Shown here: in pieces, positions 58,095 to 64,000 of the stretch
Position numbering within the stretch: the stretch's first letter is position 1
Layout: each line of letters opens with the position of its first letter
Origin: Variovorax sp. J22P240
Lineage (GTDB): Bacteria > Pseudomonadota > Gammaproteobacteria > Burkholderiales > Burkholderiaceae_C
Direction of reading: 5' to 3'
Assembly: GCF_030316855.1 (NCBI RefSeq)
Contig: NZ_JASZYR010000004.1
Location: forward strand, 310,001 to 374,000
DNA length: 64,000 bases
The notes under the pieces: model-generated
Seen by the model: the letters and a program-made list of their open reading frames with translations, nothing else
Databases searched by the model: none
Told to the model about the DNA's origin: nothing
Position numbers and translations under genes: made by a program

Positions 58095-59282
58095 ATGGAC
58101 ACGACTTCGCTCTACGACCTCACGCCGATCGCCTGGCTCATGGCGGTCGGCGTGCTGATCGCCCTGGGGCCGCTGCTCTGGGTCTGGCGGCGAAATGCCG
58201 GCAGCGGGCCCGCGCGACGCCTGCATGCGCTGACCGTGCTCACGCTGTTCCTGACTTTCGACCTGACCCTGTTCGGCGCCTTCACGCGCCTGACCGATTC
58301 GGGCCTCGGTTGCCCCGACTGGCCCGGCTGCTACGGCAACGCGAGTCCGCTCGGTGCGCGCCACGACATCGCCATGGCGCAGGCCGCGCAGCCGACCGGG
58401 CCGGTCACGCACAGCAAGGCCTGGGTCGAAATGGTCCACCGCTATCTGGCGACCGGCGTCGGGGTACTGATCCTCGCGCTGGCGATCGCGACCTGGGTCG
58501 CGCGTCGCCGCCAGCGCATGGCCGAGCACATCGGCGAGAAGCCGCTCAGCGCATGGTGGCCTGCCGCCACACTGGCGTGGGTGTGCCTGCAAGGCGCGTT
58601 CGGCGCCATGACGGTGACCTGGAAGCTCTACCCGGCGATCGTCACCCTTCATCTGCTGGGTGCCGTCGTGCTGCTTGCATTGCTGTGCATCCAGGCCGTC
58701 CGATACCAGCAGGCGGCAGCGCAACGCGCGCCCACGGCCGTACCTTCCGCGCTGCGCACCCTGCTGATCGCGACGACCGCACTGTTGGCGCTGCAGATCG
58801 CCTTGGGCGGCTGGGTCAGCACCAACTACGCGGTGCTCGCGTGCACGCAATTCCCGACCTGCCAGGACAGCTGGTGGCCTCCCATGAACTTCGCACAGGG
58901 CTTTCAAGTCTGGCGCCAGCTCGGCGAGACGACGGGCGGCGCGCCCATCGATTTCGCGTCGCTGACCGCCATCCACTACACGCATCGGCTCATGGCCTAT
59001 GTCGTTTTCGTCGCCATGGGCGCGTTGGCCTGGCGACTGCACGGAGTCGGTCCGCTGCGCGCCCAGGCGCGCTGGCTGGCAGGACTGGCCCTGCTTCAGC
59101 TTGCCACCGGACTGGGCAACGTGCTGCTCGGATGGCCCCTCGCTGCGGCCGTGCTGCACACTGGCGGCGCCGCGGCGCTCGCGGTGGTGCTCACCTGGAC
59201 CCTATGCGAAAGCCGGCGCGAAGGTGCCACGGCGATCGCAGCGGTAGGTGCTCGCGGCCGCGGGATGGAGGTTGCCCGATGA
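58095..59282 (+). CDS. ctaA: Haem A synthase CtaA/Cox15
   Basis: A 395-residue membrane protein with eight segments in two repeats that oxidises haem O to haem A. Repeat one has [21 protein letters not shown] and the haem-ligand [11 protein letters not shown]; repeat two has [19 protein letters not shown] and [13 protein letters not shown]. It overlaps ctaB by four bases. Confidence 0.93.
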   Translation: MDTTSLYDLTPIAWLMAVGVLIALGPLLWVWRRNAGSGPARRLHALTVLTLFLTFDLTLFGAFTRLTDSGLGCPDWPGCYGNASPLGARHDIAMAQAAQPTGPVTHSKAWVEMVHRYLATGVGVLILALAIATWVARRRQRMAEHIGEKPLSAWWPAATLAWVCLQGAFGAMTVTWKLYPAIVTLHLLGAVVLLALLCIQAVRYQQAAAQRAPTAVPSALRTLLIATTALLALQIALGGWVSTNYAVLACTQFPTCQDSWWPPMNFAQGFQVWRQLGETTGGAPIDFASLTAIHYTHRLMAYVVFVAMGALAWRLHGVGPLRAQARWLAGLALLQLATGLGNVLLGWPLAAAVLHTGGAAALAVVLTWTLCESRREGATAIAAVGARGRGMEVAR

Positions 59283-60184
59283 GCGCACCAGCCTCCGTCC
59301 ACGGTCCGACGACCGCCAGCGTCCTGCGCCAGTTCTACGCGCTGACCAAGCCGCGCGTGGTGCAGTTGATCGTCTTCTGCGCGCTGATCGGCATGGTGCT
59401 CGCCGTTCCTGGCGTGCCTACGCTCGCCGACCTGCAGCAGGGCGCGCTGGCCTGCCTCGGCATCTGGCTGGTCGCCGGTGCTGCCGCGGCGTTCAACTGC
59501 CTGGTCGAGAAGGGCATCGATGCCAAGATGAAGCGGACCGCATGGCGGCCGACGGCACGCGGGCAACTGAGCGATCGCCAGGCGCTGATCTTTTCGGCCG
59601 CGCTGTGCGCGATCGGCTCGACGCTGCTGTGGTTCACCGTCAACCCGCTGACCATGTGGCTGACCTTCGCCACCTTCGTCGGCTACGCGGTGATCTACAC
59701 CGTGATCCTCAAGCCGCTGACGCCACAGAACATCGTGATCGGCGGCGCGTCCGGTGCGATGCCGCCGGTGCTGGGCTGGGCCGCGATGACCGGTGAAGTC
59801 GGGCCCGAGGCCCTGATCCTTTTCCTCATCATCTTCCTGTGGACGCCGCCGCACTTCTGGGCGCTGGCGCTCTACCGTGTCGAGGACTACCGCAAGGCAG
59901 GGCTCCCGATGCTGCCGGTGACGCACGGCAACGAGTTCACGCGCCTGCAGGTGCTGCTCTACACCTTCATCCTGTTCGCGGCCTGCCTGATGCCGTTCAT
60001 CTACGGCATGAGTGGCTGGCTCTATCTGGCCGTCGCCATTGGGGTGAGCATCGGCTTTACCGGCTATGCCTTCGCGCTGTGGCGAAACTATTCCGACACG
60101 CTGGCGCGCAAGACTTTCCGTTTTTCACTGATCCACCTGAGCGTGCTGTTTGCGGCACTCCTGGTTGATCACTACCTGCGATGA
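59279..60184 (+). CDS. ctaB: Protohaem IX farnesyltransferase (haem O synthase)
   Basis: A 301-residue UbiA-type prenyltransferase that adds farnesyl to haem B. The first acidic motif is [16 protein letters not shown], where Glu replaces the more common first Asp; the second is [26 protein letters not shown] near the N-terminus is the usual entry signature. ATGA overlaps link it to ctaA and to the SCO gene. Confidence 0.93.
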   Translation: MSAPASVHGPTTASVLRQFYALTKPRVVQLIVFCALIGMVLAVPGVPTLADLQQGALACLGIWLVAGAAAAFNCLVEKGIDAKMKRTAWRPTARGQLSDRQALIFSAALCAIGSTLLWFTVNPLTMWLTFATFVGYAVIYTVILKPLTPQNIVIGGASGAMPPVLGWAAMTGEVGPEALILFLIIFLWTPPHFWALALYRVEDYRKAGLPMLPVTHGNEFTRLQVLLYTFILFAACLMPFIYGMSGWLYLAVAIGVSIGFTGYAFALWRNYSDTLARKTFRFSLIHLSVLFAALLVDHYLR

Positions 60185-60810
60185 AGCATTCAATGAACAA
60201 GCGGCAAGCTCTCCGATGGATGGTCAAGACGGCGGCCTGGGGTGGCGCGGCGGCCGTTGCGGGCCTGAGTCTCGCGGCCTGCACCGAGTCCAAACCCAGC
60301 TTCAACGCGGTCGACATCACGGGCGCGGACTACGCGAAGGACTTCTCGCTGACCGACGCCGAGGGCCGCGTTCGGACGATGGCCGACTTCAAGGGCAAGG
60401 CGGTCGTGCTCTTCTTCGGCTACGCCCAGTGCCCGGACGTCTGCCCGACGACCATGTCCGAGATGACACAGGTCAAACAGCAACTCGGTGCGGACGGCGG
60501 CAAGTTGCAGGTGCTGTTCGTCACCGTCGATCCGGCGCGCGACACGCCGGAGGTGATGAAGGCCTACATGGGCGCGTTCGACCCGTCCTTCGTCGCGCTG
60601 ATTCCCACGCCTGACCAACTCGCGGCCATGACGAAGGACTTCAAGGTCTATTACAAGAAGGTGGATGGCAAGACGCCCACCAGCTACTCGATGGACCACT
60701 CCGCGGCGAGCTTCATCTACGACCCTCAAGGTCGCTTGCGCCTCTACGCGCGCTACGGCGCCGGCGTGCCGGCGATGGTGTCGGACATCAAGGCCTTGCT
60801 GAAGTCCTGA
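60181..60810 (+). CDS. SCO1/SenC copper chaperone lipoprotein
   Basis: A 209-residue SCO protein with a lipobox (GLSLAAC), so it is anchored to the periplasmic face by lipid. The copper site is CPDVCP plus the histidine in YSMDHSAAS. It delivers copper to the CuA site of subunit II. The start ATG overlaps the ctaB stop; a Met four codons on is an alternative. Confidence 0.92.
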   Translation: MKHSMNKRQALRWMVKTAAWGGAAAVAGLSLAACTESKPSFNAVDITGADYAKDFSLTDAEGRVRTMADFKGKAVVLFFGYAQCPDVCPTTMSEMTQVKQQLGADGGKLQVLFVTVDPARDTPEVMKAYMGAFDPSFVALIPTPDQLAAMTKDFKVYYKKVDGKTPTSYSMDHSAASFIYDPQGRLRLYARYGAGVPAMVSDIKALLKS

Positions 60811-60820
60811 GCCGGGCGCC

Positions 60821-61654
60821 GTGGGCAGCGTGGACCATTTAAGGCAGCGAAAGGGCGCGTTTCGCATTGCCCTGATTCCGCCGGAAGTGCTGGAGGCCCT
60901 CAACGACGGGCTGCTGGAAACCGTCAACCTGAACGAGTTCCTGGCGCTGGAACTGCCCCGCTTGGCGCGCAGCGTGGCGACGCACATCGGGCTCGACCCC
61001 GGCAGCGAGCGTCTGAGCGATACCTTCGCGATGCTGGGGGCCTTCAAGCCGATGCAGCGCCACGGCCAAATCGCCCGCGCGCTTTACGATTTGACTGCGC
61101 AGCATCCTGAACGCGATGCCGTGGCGCACCTGCTCGCCACCCATCCTAGCGACGTGGCGCGCTGCTGGGCGACGCACTGGATCCCCATGTCGGGGCTTGC
61201 CTTGCCCGAGCAGTTGAATGCGGTTCGCCGCTTTGCCGCGGATGCGCATTTCGGCGTGCGTGAATTGGCGTGGATGGCGGTCCGCGACGCGACGATCCAG
61301 TCACTCGACGAGGCGCTCCGACTCCTTCAGCCGTGGGCGGCTGATCCGGACCCGAACATCCGCCGCTTCGCCAGCGAACTCACGCGTCCCCGGGGCGTCT
61401 GGTGCGAACAGATCGAGCGGTTGAAGGCCGAGCCGTGGGCTGGCGTGGCCCTGTTGGAGCTGCTGCGCGCGGACCCCAGCCGGTACGTGCAGAACTCGGT
61501 CGCCAACTGGCTCAACGACGCCAGTCGGAGCCAGCCGGCCTGGGTGGAAGAGATCTGCGCGCGCTGGCTTGCGGAAAGCGACGCGACCGAGACGCGCTAC
61601 ATCGTGCGGCGCGCACTGCGGACGCTGTCGAAAAGGACTGCTGAAGAGCCCTGA
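60821..61654 (+). CDS. HEAT-repeat protein, AlkC/AlkD-like DNA alkylation repair family
   Basis: A 277-residue all-helical protein built of HEAT-like repeats (FGVRELAWMAVRDATIQSLD, DPNIRRFASELTRPRGVW, SRYVQNSVANWLNDAS). It resembles the AlkC branch of the DNA alkylation repair glycosylases. The start is GTG 60821 or GTG 60830. It follows the SCO gene by ten bases and ends before a terminator, so may be read with the oxidase genes, though no functional link is evident. The catalytic residues were not checked. Confidence 0.72.
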   Translation: MGSVDHLRQRKGAFRIALIPPEVLEALNDGLLETVNLNEFLALELPRLARSVATHIGLDPGSERLSDTFAMLGAFKPMQRHGQIARALYDLTAQHPERDAVAHLLATHPSDVARCWATHWIPMSGLALPEQLNAVRRFAADAHFGVRELAWMAVRDATIQSLDEALRLLQPWAADPDPNIRRFASELTRPRGVWCEQIERLKAEPWAGVALLELLRADPSRYVQNSVANWLNDASRSQPAWVEEICARWLAESDATETRYIVRRALRTLSKRTAEEP

Positions 61655-61658
61655 AAGC

Positions 61659-61687
61659 AAAAAGCCCGGCGCGAGACCGGGCTTTTT
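61659..61687. terminator. Bidirectional Rho-independent terminator between alkC-like gene and rpoH
   Basis: Stem AGCCCGG (61663-61669), loop CGCGAGA, stem CCGGGCT (61677-61683), with A-run on the left and TTTTT on the right. It would stop transcription of the HEAT-repeat gene on the + strand and of rpoH on the - strand. Confidence 0.92.
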
Positions 61688-61702
61688 CGGTTTGGAAGAC
61701 GC

Positions 61703-62644
61703 TCAGGCGTATTCCGCGAGGGCCTTCTTCATCTTCTTCATCGCCGCCACTTCGATCTGGCGAATGCGCTCGGCGCTCACGCCGTAGACCGCCGCCAGGT
61801 CGTGCAGCGTCATGCCGCCCGAGCCGTCGTCGTTGACCTTGAGCCAACGCTCTTCCACGATGCGGCGGCTGCGATCGTCGAGCGATTGCAGGGCGGTCGA
61901 GATGCCGTCGGTCGAGAGACGGTCGCGCTGCTGAGATTCGAGCCGGGCCGTCGGCTCCTGGCTCGCGTCCGCCAGGTAGGCAATGGGACCGAAGCCTTCG
62001 TCGCCGTCGTCGGACGGGCTAGGGTCGAGCAGGACGTCGCCACCGGAGAGGCGTGTTTCCATCTCCAGCACTTCTTCCGGCTTCACGTTCAGCCGGCTCG
62101 CCATTTGCGAGACTTCGTCCGGGCTCAGCGTGTCGCGGTGCGTGCCGCCATCGGCGGCGGCCGAGTCGGCCTTGAAGCCCTGCTTCATCGAGCGCAGGTT
62201 GAAGAACAGCTTACGCTGGGCCTTGGTCGTCGCTACCTTGACCATGCGCCAATTCTTGAGGATGTACTCGTGAATCTCGGCCTTGATCCAGTGCATGGCA
62301 TAGCTGACCAGCCGCACGCCCTGATCGGGGTCGAAACGCTTCACGGCCTTCATCAGGCCGACATTGCCCTCCTGGATCAGGTCGCCGTGCGGCAGCCCGT
62401 AGCCCAGGTATTGGCGCGAAATGGAGACGACGAGGCGCAGGTGCGACAGGATCAGCGCACTGGCGGCTTCGAGGTCGTTGTGGTCGCGCAATTTGCGCGC
62501 GAAACCCTGCTCTTCCTCGAGCGTCAGCAGCGGCAACCGGTTGGCTGCCGAAATGTAGGCGTCCAGGTTACCCAGCGGGGGCACCATCGACCACGGATTG
62601 GCGACGGCGAGCTGGTTGGCAGAGGCTCCAGACAGTGTTGTCAT
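61703..62644 (-). CDS. rpoH: Heat-shock sigma factor RpoH (sigma32)
   Basis: A 313-residue sigma factor. Region 2 contains LRLVVSISRQYLGYGLPHGD, DLIQEGNVGLMKAVKRFD and SYAMHWIKAEIHEYILKNWR, the RpoH box lies at KAQRKLFFNLRSMK, and region 4.2 is DLAAVYGVSAERIRQIEVAA. The start is the ATG at 62644 because AAGGAG lies eight bases before it; an in-frame ATG at 62671 would fall within three bases of the predicted transcription start. A CIRCE operator overlaps the promoter, so HrcA probably represses it. Confidence 0.95.
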   Translation of the reverse strand: MTTLSGASANQLAVANPWSMVPPLGNLDAYISAANRLPLLTLEEEQGFARKLRDHNDLEAASALILSHLRLVVSISRQYLGYGLPHGDLIQEGNVGLMKAVKRFDPDQGVRLVSYAMHWIKAEIHEYILKNWRMVKVATTKAQRKLFFNLRSMKQGFKADSAAADGGTHRDTLSPDEVSQMASRLNVKPEEVLEMETRLSGGDVLLDPSPSDDGDEGFGPIAYLADASQEPTARLESQQRDRLSTDGISTALQSLDDRSRRIVEERWLKVNDDGSGGMTLHDLAAVYGVSAERIRQIEVAAMKKMKKALAEYA

Positions 62645-62680
62645 TCGGGAAACTCCTTCGTTCTTGGCCATATCCTGACC

Positions 62681-62710
62681 ATATTAGCACTCGATTAGAG
62701 GGAGTGCTAA
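62681..62710 (-). promoter_or_regulatory. CIRCE operator (HrcA site) over the rpoH promoter
   Basis: TTAGCACTC (62684-62692), nine bases, GAGTGCTAA (62702-62710) is a perfect match to the CIRCE consensus bound by the heat-shock repressor HrcA. On the - strand TTAGCA (62710-62705) and TAATAT (62686-62681) stand 18 bases apart as -35 and -10, so the operator covers the whole core promoter, with transcription starting near 62674. Confidence 0.93.
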
Positions 62711-62790
62711 GCTAAGGGTTCCCACCTATTTTTCATCGGGTTGATAGCTTCTGTTCATAGGCAAGGCCCCGAATCGGGGGAGAAGCCGGC

Positions 62791-63252
62791 CTACCAGCGC
62801 ATTCCGAGGCGCAGGAAGATCCTCGACAGGACGAACAGCGGGCCGACCCAAAGGTATTGGATGTCTTCGAAGAAGGAAGGTTTCCTGCCTTCGATCTTGT
62901 GGCCGATGAACTGGAAAATCCACGCCACGACGAAGATGGCTGCTGAAACCGGAAAAACAAGGTCGCCCAGTGCCTGGACCGCCGCCAAGAGCGCGACGGT
63001 GCCCACGAGCATGGTGATCAAGAAGGCGGGGGATCGAAGCATCGCGTAGTACACGAGGCTCGCCGCCACAAAGGCGTAGGCCACCCAGGGGTGCAAGGCA
63101 AAAAGGAGCCCGACGATGCTGAACATGATGGCGGGAATCGCCACCATGTGAATGGCCTCGTTGGTGGGGTTCTGATGGCTTTCGCCATAGTGCGCGAGCA
63201 GGCGGTCGACTTTTCTGTCGCTGCGTGTCAGCGGCGCGGCTGCGGTGTTCAT
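62791..63252 (-). CDS. Mpo1-like (DUF962) membrane protein
   Basis: A 153-residue protein with four membrane segments. LAHYGESHQNPTNEAIHMV and GHKIEGRKPSFFEDIQYLWV are the two histidine-bearing blocks of the Mpo1/YGL010w family, iron-dependent enzymes that in yeast oxidise 2-hydroxy fatty acids. The conserved histidines are all present. It stands alone between rpoH and ftsY; the bacterial role is not known. Confidence 0.87.
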   Translation of the reverse strand: MNTAAAPLTRSDRKVDRLLAHYGESHQNPTNEAIHMVAIPAIMFSIVGLLFALHPWVAYAFVAASLVYYAMLRSPAFLITMLVGTVALLAAVQALGDLVFPVSAAIFVVAWIFQFIGHKIEGRKPSFFEDIQYLWVGPLFVLSRIFLRLGMRW

Positions 63253-63321
63253 GTTGTCTCCTCGGCTCGTTTTTGCGCCGAAGATGATGCCAGATCGCCC
63301 CGGTCCCGTCGCTTGGGACTT

Positions 63322-64000
63322 CTACCCCAGCAGAGCCTGGGCGAACTCCCGGGCGTCGAAGGTTTCGAGGTCTTCCAGCTTTTCGCCCACCCCGATGAAA
63401 TAGACCGGAATCGGCCGCTCCCGGGCGATTGCGCACAGGACGCCACCCTTGGCCGTTCCATCCAGCTTGGTGACGACCAACCCCGTCAGGCCCAGGGCTT
63501 CGTCGAAGGCCCTGACCTGCGCCAGGGCGTTCTGCCCGGTGTTGCCGTCGATCACCAGCAGGATCTCGTGCGGCGCGGTCGCGTCCGCCCGGGCAACGAC
63601 GCGCTTGATCTTCTTGAGCTCGTCCATCAGGTGGATTTGAGTCGGCAGCCGGCCGGCCGTGTCGACCAGCACCACGTCCTTGCCGCGCGCCTTGCCTGCG
63701 TTGACTGCATCGAAGCTCACGGCGGCGGGATCGCCGCCTTCCTGGCTGACGATCTCCACCGTGTTGCGATCGGCCCAGACCAGCAATTGCTCGCGCGCAG
63801 CCGCCCGGAACGTGTCGGCCGCCGCCAGCAGCACCGAAGCGCCTTCGTTGGCCAAGTGCTTGGTGAGTTTGCCGATCGACGTGGTCTTCCCCGCGCCATT
63901 CACGCCGGCGACCATGATCACGGTCGGCGTGTACTGCCCGATCACCAGCGACTTCTCCAGCGGACGCAGCAAATCGGCGATCGCGTCGGCCAGCAGCACC
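63322..64000 (-). CDS. ftsY: Signal recognition particle receptor FtsY (3' part)
   Basis: The C-terminal 226 or so codons of ftsY; the gene runs off the window end, so the acidic N-terminal domain is missing. The GTPase motifs are all here: MVAGVNGAGKTTSIGKL, DTFRAAAREQL, DTAGRLPTQIHLMDEL, TKLDGTAKGG and the closing FIGVGEKLEDLETFDAREFA. FtsY docks ribosome-bound SRP at the inner membrane. Confidence 0.95.
   Translation of the reverse strand, partial: VLLADAIADLLRPLEKSLVIGQYTPTVIMVAGVNGAGKTTSIGKLTKHLANEGASVLLAAADTFRAAAREQLLVWADRNTVEIVSQEGGDPAAVSFDAVNAGKARGKDVVLVDTAGRLPTQIHLMDELKKIKRVVARADATAPHEILLVIDGNTGQNALAQVRAFDEALGLTGLVVTKLDGTAKGGVLCAIARERPIPVYFIGVGEKLEDLETFDAREFAQALLG

Noticed and set aside
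1-64000. CRISPR arrays, tRNA or rRNA genes, insertion sequences, prophage
   Set aside because: Looked for regular repeats, transposase or integrase motifs and cloverleaf or rRNA-like sequence on both strands; none seen by eye. A tRNA scan would confirm.

Overview
The window reads as chromosomal DNA of a GC-rich betaproteobacterium of the Comamonadaceae, most like Variovorax. The grounds are the coxB-coxA-small protein-ctaG-DUF2970-coxC order, several solitary Bug-type periplasmic receptors, a CIRCE element in front of rpoH, and a Comamonadaceae-style intergenic repeat. These are recognition-based; no search was run. I see no rRNA, tRNA, CRISPR array, prophage or insertion sequence. Apart from the two genes cut by the window edges, no gene looks broken.

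Region 1 (1-13351, all + strand) is an aromatic ring-cleavage block. It encodes a two-subunit hydroquinone 1,2-dioxygenase (PnpD/HapD and PnpC/HapC type), 4-hydroxymuconic semialdehyde dehydrogenase and maleylacetate reductase. A Liv-type ABC importer follows, interrupted by a sulfatase/phosphonate-monoester-hydrolase-like enzyme and a Bug receptor. Hydroxyquinol 1,2-dioxygenase and a methyltransferase close the block. Hydroquinone and hydroxyquinol would both be turned into maleylacetate and then 3-oxoadipate.

Region 2 (13354-28456) concerns small sugars or polyols. On the - strand lie ribokinase, RpiB-type isomerase, a polar-solute ABC transporter, a GntR/FadR regulator, a DhaK paralogue and a LacI-family regulator. 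Diverging from the last is a + strand operon: sugar-type ABC transporter with two ATPases and a 59-residue membrane protein, then DhaL and a second DhaK.

Region 3 (29046-34692) holds an IclR regulator divergent from pcaI-pcaJ-pcaF, which would take 3-oxoadipate to succinyl-CoA and acetyl-CoA and so complete region 1. Two tandem Bug receptors follow.

Region 4 (34696-37118) is mixed: an ornithine-cyclodeaminase-family reductase, a TauE/SafE permease and two small unknown proteins.

Region 5 (37135-44912) is a hydroxycinnamate block: MarR regulator, acyl-CoA dehydrogenase, Bug receptor, SDR, feruloyl/coumaroyl-CoA synthetase, enoyl-CoA hydratase and a divergent amidohydrolase. The set matches the beta-oxidative/hydrolytic Cou/Phd pathway rather than the hydratase-lyase (Ech/HCHL) route.

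Region 6 (44922-50870) carries housekeeping genes: KefC-type antiporter with its KefG-like partner, an orphan ParA-like ATPase, a MaoC hydratase, TrmL, ComF and a BioC-like methyltransferase.

Region 7 (50978-61654) is a cytochrome c oxidase biogenesis locus: DUF2244, coxB with fused cytochrome c, coxA, a 36-residue assembly protein, ctaG, DUF2970, coxC, SURF1, a thioredoxin-fold protein, ctaA, ctaB, SCO and a HEAT-repeat protein. Region 8 (61703-64000) has rpoH under a perfect CIRCE operator, an Mpo1-like membrane protein and the 3' part of ftsY.
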